From NCBI GenBank assembly GCA_025351545.1, contig JANXVQ010000598.1:1-12887 (forward strand): 12,887 nt of DNA, written 5' to 3'. This DNA is from Spirosoma sp. Lineage in GTDB: Bacteria; Bacteroidota; Bacteroidia; Cytophagales; Spirosomataceae. The notes below the pieces were generated by a model, which was not told the origin of the DNA, did no database searches, and worked only from the letters and a program-made list of their open reading frames with translations. Shown one piece after another: positions 1 through 6,618 of this stretch (positions are counted from its first letter, which is position 1; every line of letters starts with the position of its first letter). The position numbers and the translations under genes are program-made.

Positions 1-128
1 TGTCGGCCCAAGTCCTGCCAAATGGTGTCGAAGGATTTTTTGTAATCGTAAAACGTGGGTTGCGTTTTGAGTTGTTGTAGGTCGTGGTATTTTTGACGGG
101 CTAAGGCCAAATATTCATCTTCAGTCAT
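1..128 (-). CDS. IS-encoded protein, N-terminal part (runs off the window)
   Basis: The frame starts at the ATG at 128 and stays open to the window edge, giving 42 residues beginning MTEDEYLALARQKY and passing through FYDYKKSFDTIWQDLGR. The segment EYxALARQKYxDLQxLKxxPxFYDY is shared with the fragment at 1799-1909. That repetition, plus its place just inside the terminal repeat, is why it is called a transposon gene: either the start of the transposase or a small accessory frame. It is charged and predicted helical, with no signal peptide. I recognise it as a recurrent Bacteroidota IS-associated N-terminus but cannot name its IS family. Confidence 0.6.
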   Translation of the reverse strand, partial: MTEDEYLALARQKYHDLQQLKTQPTFYDYKKSFDTIWQDLGR

Positions 129-148
129 GCTCTAAGCTAACCACATCA

Positions 149-170
149 GGCGACAATCTGAAATGCACCC
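149..170 (-). repeat. Terminal inverted repeat of the left IS
   Basis: A 22-bp end differing at 3 positions from the right repeat of the element at 1232-1951. It marks the outer boundary of the left IS, and what follows (171 onward) is non-IS sequence. The 154 bases from 171 to 324 hold no gene that I can support. Confidence 0.65.
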
Positions 171-324
171 TCTCCACAAGACAAATGAAAGGCAATAGCG
201 CTCACCATGAGCACAACCCAACGCGGCCAGTACCGTCAGTTCTGGCTTGATTACTGTTTGGGTAGTAGCTGCATGAAGAATAGGTCAAAAGTGTGATTTG
301 ACGAAAATGGATTACTTTTCAAAT

Positions 325-708
325 TTAAAATACCTTGGAAAGTACCCAGTTAAAAAAATAAGTTGTAATCGTCGCCAGCCCTATCGAATATACATAGGAT
401 CTAATTAAAAAAGCGCCGTTATCCGATTCAAAAATAGTAAACAGATCTTTTGTAAATAGAAAATAAATGATTTCTAAAATGAACGGTAACCATATAAAAA
501 CAAAATGAAAATTTACCCCTAAAGCCGTATTTCTTGTAGAGAAAAAAAGAGCAGAACTAAGGATTAGAATGGGTAATGCAAACACCAATTGTATTACAGG
601 ACCGACGCCAACTTCTGAGCTGGGTCGATTGCCACTGGTAATTAAAAAAATAGAAAATATAAACGCTAATACAACAATACTGAAGTAGAGAAAGTACATT
701 TTATGCAT
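325..708 (-). CDS. Small four-helix integral membrane protein of unknown function
   Basis: A 127-residue protein if translation begins at the ATG at 708 (MHKMYFLYFS). It has four hydrophobic stretches at about residues 5-24, 35-56, 66-86 and 103-123, joined by short loops, so it should sit in the inner membrane. The frame stays open upstream to an ATG at 900, which would add 64 mostly soluble residues. I prefer 708 because the extension is not membrane- or signal-like and lowers coherence, but no good ribosome-binding site decides it. The gene is AT-rich relative to neighbours and lies between two IS ends, downstream of a truncated AraC gene on the same strand. No family is recognised. Confidence 0.6.
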   Translation of the reverse strand: MHKMYFLYFSIVVLAFIFSIFLITSGNRPSSEVGVGPVIQLVFALPILILSSALFFSTRNTALGVNFHFVFIWLPFILEIIYFLFTKDLFTIFESDNGAFLIRSYVYSIGLATITTYFFNWVLSKVF

Positions 709-919
709 ACGGGGAGAGTTTGGAAAAAAAATAAGTTTAAAAAATCCGGCTACCCTTGCAGAAGAGACAGTAAGACGGGACTGGATAGTCAGAACCTGAC
801 ACTGATGCCCTTCAATGGCCAAAACTGGTTTTAAAAGAAAGTTCGCTGGTTGGTTCGAAAAAGCCCTGGGAAGCTGAATTAGTTCCGTCAGCCTATACAT
901 AGGTATACTATTTTATTAA

Positions 920-1231
920 TTAACTAAACGAATTTCGAAATTCAAGGGGAGAAAAATTAGTTTTGTTTTTAAATAAATTACTGAAAGACTGCGAATGTTC
1001 AAACCCTAATTCATAAGCAATTTCACTCACGGTTAAATTGAAAGTCGATAATTTTTCTTTTGCCTTCTCTATCAATTTATCGTGTATGTGCTGTTGAGTA
1101 CTTTGGCCCGTCAATGTTTTTAATAACACGCTCAAGTAACCAGGCGACACATTCAACGCGTCGGCAATGTACTGTACCGTAGGTAATCCATTATTTTCTA
1201 CCCCATCACGGTTAAAATAGTTCGTAAGAAT
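920..1231 (-). pseudogene. AraC-family regulator, C-terminal DNA-binding half only
   Basis: The frame is open from the IS boundary at 1231 to the stop at 920-922 and encodes about 103 residues. Both helix-turn-helix units of an AraC/XylS DNA-binding domain are visible: the first around PTVQYIADALNVSPGYLSVL, the second around LTVSEIAYELGFEHSQSFSN, followed by the usual FKNKTNFSPLEFR end. The effector-sensing N-terminal half (about 180-200 residues in family members) is missing. The break coincides with the GGGTGC end of the element at 1232. The missing half is not found to the right of the element, where an aldo/keto reductase lies instead, so this is deletion or rearrangement, not a simple insertion. 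A TTG at 1154-1156 could start a 78-residue product, but that is unlikely to be a normal regulator. Confidence 0.8.
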
Positions 1232-1253
1232 GGGTGCGATTCAAATTGTCGCT
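1232..1253 (+). repeat. Left terminal inverted repeat of the degenerate IS
   Basis: Reads GGGTGCGATTCAAATTGTCG plus CT. It is matched by the right repeat at 1930-1951 with a single difference (G versus A at position 7). It forms the exact breakpoint of the AraC gene. Confidence 0.8.
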
Positions 1254-1341
1254 ACGCGGCCATAGCCTAGTTGGTCGGTTCGATGTGTTGGCGAACTATA
1301 TCCCATCGGTTACTCATCAGGCATACTCTTAAGTTTAAGAA

Positions 1342-1354
1342 TATGTTTTGGATA
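1342..1354 (+). repeat. Left inverted repeat of the nested IS5-like element
   Basis: TATGTTTTGGATA, the exact reverse complement of 1789-1801. Pairing fails on both sides beyond these 13 bases. Confidence 0.7.
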
Positions 1355-1355
1355 C

Positions 1356-1737
1356 TTATTTGGCAAAGCGGTTTAGAATAATTGAGATGAAAGCAATTCG
1401 CAGCATGGTCTCCGAACTTTCTGCCGTTTTTTCTACATCGCGAAACAAACGACGTCTGAAATTGAGCCAGCCAAAGCTCCGTTCGACCGGCCAACGATTC
1501 TTTTCGGGCACAAAGCCACGACTACTTTCGGGCTTTTACGGTCCGCCGTTGCGGTGCAATCTCCACTTTCCAGCCGTGCTGCCGCTCAACGTGCTCAATA
1601 AAACTGATTTTATAGCCATGATCAGCGGCAATGTCGAGGATGGTCCGCAAGGAATGCCATCGCTGGCGTTGGTCGTCTACAATTTTTTCAATAAGTTTCC
1701 ACTGAGAATCGGTCAACTCTTGGACGGGTTCGTTCAT
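1356..1737 (-). pseudogene. IS5/IS427-family transposase, internally deleted and frameshifted
   Basis: The frame starts at the ATG at 1737 with ELTDSQWKLIEKIV and HSLRTILD, the typical N-terminal opening of IS5/IS427 transposases. It then jumps directly to the late catalytic region (AADHGYKISFIEHVERQHGW). The intervening part with the first catalytic Asp is gone. The frame closes at a TAG at 1522-1524, but one base out of phase it continues as SSRGFVPEKNRWPVERSFGW, then FRRRLFRDVEKTAESSETML, ending with NRFAK and the stop at 1356-1358. The retained RWPVERSFGWL carries the family's catalytic Glu. It has two lesions, a large in-frame deletion and a frameshift, so it cannot make an active enzyme. 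Confidence 0.85.
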
Positions 1738-1788
1738 AATCTTGATAATCTGGCGATTTCAAGATACGACCGATTCTCAAATTTGTCT

Positions 1789-1801
1789 TATCCAAAACAT
1801 A
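1789..1801 (-). repeat. Right inverted repeat of the nested IS5-like element
   Basis: TATCCAAAACATA on the plus strand, a perfect match to the complement of 1342-1354. It lies 52 bp upstream of the transposase ATG. Confidence 0.7.
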
Positions 1802-1909
1802 GTCATAAAAGGCAGGCTTACTTTTAAGGGTTTGTAGGTCTTGATATTTTTGACGAGCCAAGGCTATGTACTCTTCTTCCGTAAAGGTCAGGTTCAATTT
1901 ATTATCCAT
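1799..1909 (-). pseudogene. Outer-IS protein, N-terminal fragment interrupted by the nested IS
   Basis: From the ATG at 1909 the frame reads MDNKLNLTFTEEEYIALARQ and continues to KPAFYDY, 37 residues alignable with the frame at 1-128. Beyond this, homology is lost at the inverted repeat of the nested IS5-like element. The frame then runs accidentally through its end to a stop at 1688. It therefore encodes only the first few percent of the original protein and is dead. Confidence 0.65.
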
Positions 1910-1929
1910 ACCCTAAACTACGAATAGAG

Positions 1930-1951
1930 AGCGACAATTTGAATTGCACCC
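1930..1951 (-). repeat. Right terminal inverted repeat of the degenerate IS
   Basis: On the minus strand it reads GGGTGCAATTCAAATTGTCG plus CT. It ends 5 nt before the stop codon of the aldo/keto reductase gene. Confidence 0.8.
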
Positions 1952-1956
1952 CCAGT

Positions 1957-3000
1957 CTATAGCCGTTCCCGATAGAGGTCAGGACGAGGGTTTAATGTTG
2001 GGTTCTTGTGCTGGTGCCAGTAGGGATAAATAGCATCCCGGTTACTGGCAGCATCTAATTTTTTAACCTGATCGAGCGACAGATTCCAGCCGACAGCGCC
2101 CAGATTTTGAACCAGTTGTTCTTCATTTCGAGCACCAATAACCACGTTGCAAACGGTAGGCCGTTGTAATACCCAATTGAGGGCTACCTGCGCCACCGTT
2201 TTGCCGGTTTCTGCTGAGACTTCATCCAGCGCATCCACAATACCATACAGAAATTCGGGTGGAACCGCCGGGCCTTCTCCGCCACCCTGCGCAATACGAC
2301 TATCGCTGGGAAGTGGTTGATCCCGACGGTATTTTCCGCCCAGTCGCCCCGCTGATAGCGGACTCCATACAATGGTTCCAACGCGTTGATCGAGTGCCAG
2401 GGGCATTAATTCCCATTCGAACTCACGACTGAGCAACGAATAGTGCGCCTGATGCGCTATGTATTTAGACCAGCCATACCGTTCCGAAACCGAAAGTGAT
2501 TTCATCAGGTGCCAACCCGAAAAGTTAGAACAGGCAATGTAACGCACTTTGCCACTTTGGACCAGATTGTTCAGTGCGCTCAGCGTTTCTTCGACCGGTG
2601 TATTTCCGTCGAAACCGTGCATGTGGTAAATGTCGATGTAGTCTGTTTTCAATCGACGCAAACTGTCCTCGCAGGCCTTTATCAAATGAAAACGGGAAGA
2701 GCCGTAATCGTTTGGACCAGTTCCCATTTTGAAGGTTGCTTTGGTCGAAATCAACGCTTTATCGCGAAGCCCGCTCAGAGCCTGTCCAAGAATTTCTTCC
2801 GACAAACCCTGCGAATACACATCCGCCGTATCGAATAATGTTAGTCCCGCATCCAGACAAAGGTTTACCATCCGCGAGGCTTCATCAACCTGCGTGGTGC
2901 CCCATGCTTTGAAAAATGCAGTGCCGCCACCAAATGTACCCGTACCCAAACTCAACACCGGAACGTTTAACCCCGATGCGCCCAATTGTCTATATTCCAT
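1957..3000 (-). CDS. Aldo/keto reductase (NADPH-dependent oxidoreductase)
   Basis: A complete 347-residue cytoplasmic TIM-barrel reductase, expected to reduce aldehyde or ketone substrates with NADPH. The substrate cannot be told from sequence. The catalytic tetrad is in place: Asp57 in LFDTADVYS, Tyr62, Lys87 in ISTKATF and His128 in YHMHGFD. The C-terminal VIGARNEEQL is the cofactor 2'-phosphate/adenine-binding segment of the family. The ATG at 3000 is preceded by AGGATG about 8 bases upstream, one of the few ribosome-site-like sequences here. The C-terminus (YPYWHQHKNP) looks complete although the stop is only 5 nt from the IS end. An AraC-type regulator lies truncated on the far side of that IS, and any regulatory link between the two is a guess. 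Confidence 0.92.
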   Translation of the reverse strand: MEYRQLGASGLNVPVLSLGTGTFGGGTAFFKAWGTTQVDEASRMVNLCLDAGLTLFDTADVYSQGLSEEILGQALSGLRDKALISTKATFKMGTGPNDYGSSRFHLIKACEDSLRRLKTDYIDIYHMHGFDGNTPVEETLSALNNLVQSGKVRYIACSNFSGWHLMKSLSVSERYGWSKYIAHQAHYSLLSREFEWELMPLALDQRVGTIVWSPLSAGRLGGKYRRDQPLPSDSRIAQGGGEGPAVPPEFLYGIVDALDEVSAETGKTVAQVALNWVLQRPTVCNVVIGARNEEQLVQNLGAVGWNLSLDQVKKLDAASNRDAIYPYWHQHKNPTLNPRPDLYRERL

Positions 3001-3114
3001 TGTGTCATCCTGTTTTTGCTGAATAAACGTGTCCAGATTAACGAAAGCGAATGCCGTTGGTTAGCTAACCGGTATATAGGGCTTTCTTATGAAAATGCCG
3101 TAGTCGGCCGGCCG

Positions 3115-3231
3115 ATGCCGCATGGAATCTTTGTAGAATTACGGCAAATTTGCGACAGTTATGGCTTGAGTATTGCGCATCAGGAAAAAGAAGGTATCCA
3201 CCGGTTTTGTATTTCCCAAGTCTTGAATTAA
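3115..3231 (+). other. Unassigned short open frame, possibly a gene remnant
   Basis: Between the reductase start and the DUF2490 stop, a plus-strand frame stays open from 2986 to the stop at 3229-3231. Its only ATG is at 3115, giving 38 residues (MPHGIFVELRQICDSYGLSI onward). Residues before this ATG (LANRYIGLSYENAVVGRP) look protein-like, so it may be the 3' remnant of a lost gene. I recognise no family. The same interval must also hold the promoter of the reductase on the other strand, so it may be chance. Confidence 0.2.
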
Positions 3232-4013
3232 TCAGGTTGCGAAGGGAGCCTCTCCGATGTATTTTGGCGTTTAAGTCGGTAGGTCAATCCAACCACAACG
3301 TTGTTTTTACCGGTTGCTAATTGCGGTGTAAAAATGCCCTGATCGAACGTAGCGGCATTATAATTGGTCTGGTTTACCCAGCCGATTTGCAAAATCCAGC
3401 GTTGATCGAACTGATACCCAACGCCAGCGTAAATCCGGTTACGCTCGAACGTTGGCCCGATTGGGTTAAGAAAAATCTCGTCGTATATCGATAAAAAGGT
3501 AGTTTTGGCAGTAATCGTGTGGTTGTTGAGTGGTACAAACATATTGAGCCGGTAACGAATACGGTTACGATAGGGCTGCGTGCCGTCGCGAAAATTAAAC
3601 CACCGTTGCTCAACCCGGTACCGTTGCTCAAATTTCAATCGGGTCAGATACTGGTTGATAATCAGTTGTTCCCACAATCGCTTTTCGATGTTGAGCGGCC
3701 CGTCAGACAGGGCCTGGTAATCGAAAGTAGCGTAGTGCCCACCGGCTACCATCAGCGAAAAATTTTTGTCGAGATCGTAGCTGACACCTGCTTTCAGCTC
3801 ATTATAAAAAAATTGCCTGCCTACTCCGTTGGCTCGGGCCTGTACTTCGGCAAATCCGCCCCATTTTTTATCACCGACTGGCAATTGAATCGTACCAATT
3901 AGCCAGGTTCCCCATGTTGTCGAGGGTGTAAGCGATGTTTGTGCAACGGTAAGGCTAAAATTACTAACTAACAGGCTGGTTACCAGGGCGAATGTAAATC
4001 GAAGACGGGTCAC
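3228..4013 (-). CDS. DUF2490-family outer-membrane protein
   Basis: A 261-residue exported protein. Residues 1-24 form a signal peptide (hydrophobic FALVTSLLVSNFSLTVA, then AQ). The mature part alternates short amphipathic strands ending in aromatic residues, such as TWGTWLIGTIQLPV, QRYRVEQRWFNFRD and NRIRYRLNMFVPL. This is typical of a small beta-barrel, and the pattern matches DUF2490 proteins of Bacteroidota, whose role is not known. The start is a GTG at 4013, since no ATG in frame gives a complete signal peptide. It has no visible Shine-Dalgarno sequence. The gene is divergent from the S9 peptidase gene and shares a regulatory region with dyad repeats. Confidence 0.85.
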   Translation of the reverse strand: MTRLRFTFALVTSLLVSNFSLTVAQTSLTPSTTWGTWLIGTIQLPVGDKKWGGFAEVQARANGVGRQFFYNELKAGVSYDLDKNFSLMVAGGHYATFDYQALSDGPLNIEKRLWEQLIINQYLTRLKFEQRYRVEQRWFNFRDGTQPYRNRIRYRLNMFVPLNNHTITAKTTFLSIYDEIFLNPIGPTFERNRIYAGVGYQFDQRWILQIGWVNQTNYNAATFDQGIFTPQLATGKNNVVVGLTYRLKRQNTSERLPSQPD

Positions 4014-4020
4014 AACTATT

Positions 4021-4074
4021 AACTTGGTACGAGGCCGTAAAAGTACCTTATATTACCAAGTTGTGATTGGTAAT
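4021..4074. promoter_or_regulatory. Candidate operator: three TTGGTA half-sites
   Basis: A perfect 8-bp dyad, ATTACCAA (4052-4059) and TTGGTAAT (4067-4074), with a 7-bp spacer. A third half-site, AACTTGGTA (4021-4029), pairs perfectly over 9 bases with TACCAAGTT (4054-4062). It lies only 8 bases upstream of the DUF2490 start and between two divergent genes, so a regulator bound here could control both. The regulator is unknown, and the site is an inference from symmetry alone. Confidence 0.4.
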
Positions 4075-4104
4075 TCTTAACAATTTAATAATCTGAATTA
4101 CCCC

Positions 4105-4112
4105 TACTTTTG
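4105..4112 (+). promoter_or_regulatory. Candidate -7 box for the S9 peptidase gene
   Basis: TACTTTTG fits the Bacteroidota TAnnTTTG element. No good -33 TTTG is found at the usual spacing, and the 5' leader would be about 180 nt, so this is weak. The leader holds a 13-codon frame (4221-4262, preceded by AGGTG), probably chance. Confidence 0.25.
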
Positions 4113-4299
4113 ACTGTTTGTGTGTAGTTCGTTTCCGGAGAAATTGAAAATGAACTATAGATCTTTGGAATTACCTTTTCCTCAATTCTTTTATAAAATC
4201 TTCGTATACAGGTGATAAGCATGAATTTAATCGTCAAATTTGTCTGGGTCGCTGTGGGTTAATCCAGCAACGAATTCATTCTCCTCAAACTTCCTGCAC

Positions 4300-6216
4300 A
4301 TGAAAATTCATTTTTCCCAACGAACATTTTTAGTACTAATCCTAGCCGCCAGTTTTGGTCTTGTTGTAGCCGGACCCGTGCCAAAGCGAGCGGTTGCCCG
4401 CAAATACACGATTGAGCAATTTATGAAAACCATCCGCTTTGGTGGGGCCGATATTTCGCCCGACGAGCAGACCGTGCTGTTCAGCAGTAATCAGGATGGC
4501 GTGTTTAATCTATACGAAATTCCGTTTAGTGGAACGGGCCAGCCCAAACAACTGACAGCATCAAAAACGAATGCCATTTTTGCGATTGGCTACCTGCCCG
4601 ATGGCCGAATTTTGTACAGCAGTGATCAAGGCGGTAATGAATTGAATCACATTTATCTGCGCGAGAAAGATGGGGCTGTTTCAGACCTGACGCCTGCCGA
4701 AAAAGCAAAATTTCAGTATGGTGGTCTGAGTCACGACCGCAAGAGTTTTTTCTATCAGTCGAACCAGCGCAACAAGGCTGCTTTCGATGTGTATGAAATG
4801 GATTTAGCCACGATGAAACCGGCTTTGATTTTTGAAAATCCGGGCGGCTTTTTTCCCGGTGACGTGTCGCCCGACAAACGCTACATCGCTCTGGCAAAAA
4901 CTACCACCAGCGCCAACAGTGATACGTATCTGTATGATACAAAAACCAAAGAAACCAAACTGCTGACGAAGCACGAAGGCGAGGTAAACAATGGCCCTGA
5001 CAGCTTCACCCCCGATGGCAAGAAACTTTTGATTTCGACAGATGCCGGTAACGAATTTTCGTATGTAAAAGCCTACGACTTAGCGACGGGTCAGAGCACT
5101 ATGCTCGACAAGGCAAACTGGGATATCTCTGCTGATTACCTCTCGTATAAGGGTCGTTACCGCGTTCTGTCGGTTAACAACGACGCTCGTACCGAACTGA
5201 AAATTATTGATACCCGCACCAATCAGGCGGTTAAGTTGCCCGCGTTGCCCGGTGGCGATGTAACAGGTGTGAACATCGCCGATAGCGAAAACCGGATGAC
5301 GTTCTTTGTTAACAGTTCCAATTCACCTGCGACGCTGTATGCCTATGATTTCAAATCGGGCAAAGCGACGCCTTTGGTGCGGGGGTTAAATCCCGAAATC
5401 AACGCGGAGGATTTGGTGTCGGGCGAAGTGATTCGCTATAAATCGTTCGATGGGATGGAGATGCCAGCCTTGCTTTATAAGCCTAAAGATGTGACATCCG
5501 GCGAAAAACTTCCGGCAATTCTGTCCATTCACGGCGGGCCGGGCGGACAAACCCGATTGACGTACTCGCCGTTGGTGCAGTATTTGGTCAACAGCGGTTA
5601 TGTGGTGCTGGCCGTTAATAACCGGGGTAGTTCGGGTTATGGCAAAACGTTTTTTGCCGCTGATGATCGTAAACACGGCGACGCTGATCTGAAAGATTGC
5701 GTTGAATCGAAGAAGTTTCTGGCCGCAACGGGCTACGTTGATGCGGCTAAAATTGGCATTATGGGCGGTTCATATGGCGGCTATATGACACTGGCAGGAC
5801 TAACATTCACACCCGACGAGTTTGCCGTTGGCGTCGATATTTTTGGGGTAGCTAACTGGCTCCGTACCTTGAATAGTATGCCCGAATGGTGGGGACCACA
5901 ACGCGACGCCATGTTTAAGGAAATTGGCCACCCCAAAACAGATTCCGTTGCCTTGTATAACAAGTCGCCCTTGTTTCACACCGAACGTATAAAAAAGCCG
6001 CTTCTGGTCATTCAGGGGGCTAATGATCCGCGTGTACTGAAAATTGAGTCGGACGAGATTGTTGCGAATGTGAAGAAAAACGGAGTGCCCGTGGAGTACG
6101 TCACGTTTTCTGATGAAGGACATGGTTTTGTGAAAAAAGAAAACGAAATCACCGCCTACAAAGCGGTGAAAGAGTTCCTGGACAAATACCTTCGAGGCCC
6201 GCTGCTAGTGAGGTAA
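4300..6216 (+). CDS. Secreted S9-family (prolyl oligopeptidase-type) serine peptidase
   Basis: A 638-residue peptidase expected in the periplasm, cutting short peptides as dipeptidyl or acylaminoacyl peptidases of family S9 do. The ATG at 4300 gives a clean signal peptide (FLVLILAASFGLVVAG). The frame is open 20 codons further up from a TTG, but that would bury the signal. Residues 30-380 form a beta-propeller with repeated PDxxxxLFSS/SPDKRY blades (WD40/TolB-like). The alpha/beta-hydrolase domain follows. It has the oxyanion segment HGGPGG at 411, nucleophile Ser491 in GGSYGGYM, Asp576 in GANDPRV and His608 in DEGHGF, so the triad is intact. Length fits the family. The 3' end overlaps the convergent lipoprotein gene by 12 nt. 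Confidence 0.93.
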   Translation: MKIHFSQRTFLVLILAASFGLVVAGPVPKRAVARKYTIEQFMKTIRFGGADISPDEQTVLFSSNQDGVFNLYEIPFSGTGQPKQLTASKTNAIFAIGYLPDGRILYSSDQGGNELNHIYLREKDGAVSDLTPAEKAKFQYGGLSHDRKSFFYQSNQRNKAAFDVYEMDLATMKPALIFENPGGFFPGDVSPDKRYIALAKTTTSANSDTYLYDTKTKETKLLTKHEGEVNNGPDSFTPDGKKLLISTDAGNEFSYVKAYDLATGQSTMLDKANWDISADYLSYKGRYRVLSVNNDARTELKIIDTRTNQAVKLPALPGGDVTGVNIADSENRMTFFVNSSNSPATLYAYDFKSGKATPLVRGLNPEINAEDLVSGEVIRYKSFDGMEMPALLYKPKDVTSGEKLPAILSIHGGPGGQTRLTYSPLVQYLVNSGYVVLAVNNRGSSGYGKTFFAADDRKHGDADLKDCVESKKFLAATGYVDAAKIGIMGGSYGGYMTLAGLTFTPDEFAVGVDIFGVANWLRTLNSMPEWWGPQRDAMFKEIGHPKTDSVALYNKSPLFHTERIKKPLLVIQGANDPRVLKIESDEIVANVKKNGVPVEYVTFSDEGHGFVKKENEITAYKAVKEFLDKYLRGPLLVR

Positions 6217-6618
6217 TTCGCTGCCAACCGCCGTTATAACCATAACGGTTGCGGAGATTGTTGCCGACTTGGCCGGACCCGCGCGTAGCTCACCTATAGC
6301 AATGGCTGCGCGCGGTTCGAGCGTCCGCTCGACTGTCTGTTTTGACGAGTCGATTTTGTGGTGATCGCGGTCGTAATAATCGAATCGAACCTCAATTTGA
6401 CTATACGAATAGCGTGGCGACGTATTTGATATTGTGAAGCGATGTAAATTAACCGGGGCCTCGCCGGGACTGGTTTTCCAAAAGACGCGGTCAATAAGCA
6501 AATCACGAACGGCATCGGGTTTATCGTCAACTTTCTTATTGCCCGATTGACAGGCAAAAGCGGAGAGCAGTAAAACCCAGCAAAGCATAGGCTTGCAGGC
6601 AAACCAGAATCTATTCAT
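6205..6618 (-). CDS. Probable small lipoprotein
   Basis: A 137-residue protein from the ATG at 6618 (MNRFWFACKP). A hydrophobic leader, MLCWVLLLSAFAC, ends in a possible lipobox with Cys23, followed by a polar, charged linker (QSGNKKVDDKP), as expected for a lipid-anchored envelope protein. The -2 Phe makes the lipobox imperfect. The rest (HRFTISNTSPRYSYSQIEVR, then FDYYDRDHHKIDS and PRAAIAIGEL) resembles FxLYD-like beta-sandwich proteins: strand, Tyr-Asp turn, then strand. This is a pattern judgement only. The ATG overlaps the stop of the upstream gene by 8 nt, suggesting translational coupling. A TTG two codons earlier is a less likely start. Function unknown. Confidence 0.75.
   Translation of the reverse strand: MNRFWFACKPMLCWVLLLSAFACQSGNKKVDDKPDAVRDLLIDRVFWKTSPGEAPVNLHRFTISNTSPRYSYSQIEVRFDYYDRDHHKIDSSKQTVERTLEPRAAIAIGELRAGPAKSATISATVMVITAVGSELPH
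6231..6248. terminator. Possible hairpin after the S9 peptidase stop
   Basis: CCGTTAT-AACC-ATAACGG forms a 7-bp perfect stem with a 4-nt loop, 14 nt past the peptidase stop and inside the lipoprotein coding end. There is no T-run on either side, so it is at best a weak or Rho-assisted stop. Confidence 0.2.

Larger units (their letters stand above)
1..170 (-). mobile_element. Right end of an insertion sequence, cut by the window edge
   Basis: This is the terminal part of an IS whose body lies to the left of the window. It ends in a 22-bp sequence (149-170) that, read inward on the minus strand, starts GGGTGCATTTCAGATTGTCG. The same type of end bounds the element at 1232-1951. Just inside it lies the start of a minus-strand reading frame that matches the frame at the same place in the second element. 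The spacing from repeat to start codon is 20 bp in both. The IS family is not assigned. No target duplication can be tested because the other end is outside the window. Confidence 0.7.
1342..1801 (-). mobile_element. Nested IS5-family remnant, about 460 bp
   Basis: Bounded by perfect 13-bp inverted repeats: TATGTTTTGGATA at 1342-1354 and its complement TATCCAAAACATA at 1789-1801. The outermost TA on each side may be a 2-bp target duplication, leaving an 11-bp terminal repeat TGTTTTGGATA. The enclosed reading frame is a deleted, frameshifted IS5/IS427-type transposase whose stop codon abuts the left repeat, as is usual in compact IS5 elements. A full IS of this family is about 800 bp or more, so roughly half has been lost. 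It interrupts the N-terminal frame of the outer IS after FYDY. Confidence 0.7.
1232..1951 (-). mobile_element. Degenerate IS with nested IS5-family remnant
   Basis: A 720-bp unit bounded by 22-bp inverted repeats with one mismatch (1232-1253 and 1930-1951). Inside the right end is the N-terminal fragment also seen at 1-128, which identifies it as a relative of the left IS. Homology to that IS stops near 1801, where an IS5-family remnant takes over (1342-1801). The short left arm (1254-1341) may hold the tail of the original transposase: a minus frame ends at 1267-1269 with NRWDIVRQHIEPTN. No direct target repeats are visible at the flanks (TAAGAAT on the left, CCAGTCT on the right), consistent with rearrangement after insertion. 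The whole unit is non-autonomous. Confidence 0.75.

Noticed and set aside
709..900. 64-codon N-terminal extension of the four-helix membrane protein
   Set aside because: The added residues do not look like a signal or soluble domain, and no ribosome-binding site supports the ATG at 900. Kept only as an alternative start.
1348..1827. Plus-strand open frame of 159 codons
   Set aside because: It is antisense to the transposase remnant, whose minus-strand frames show recognisable IS5 motifs.
2509..3022. Plus-strand frames opposite the aldo/keto reductase
   Set aside because: They resemble no family and lie antisense to a gene with an intact catalytic tetrad.
3104..3115. 12-bp perfect palindrome TCGGCCGGCCGA
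   Set aside because: It is an isolated GC-rich palindrome with no repeat elsewhere in the window. It is easily chance.
4221..4262. 13-codon upstream frame before the S9 peptidase gene, with AGGTG in front
   Set aside because: It has no attenuator-like codon run or paired hairpins. Most likely chance.
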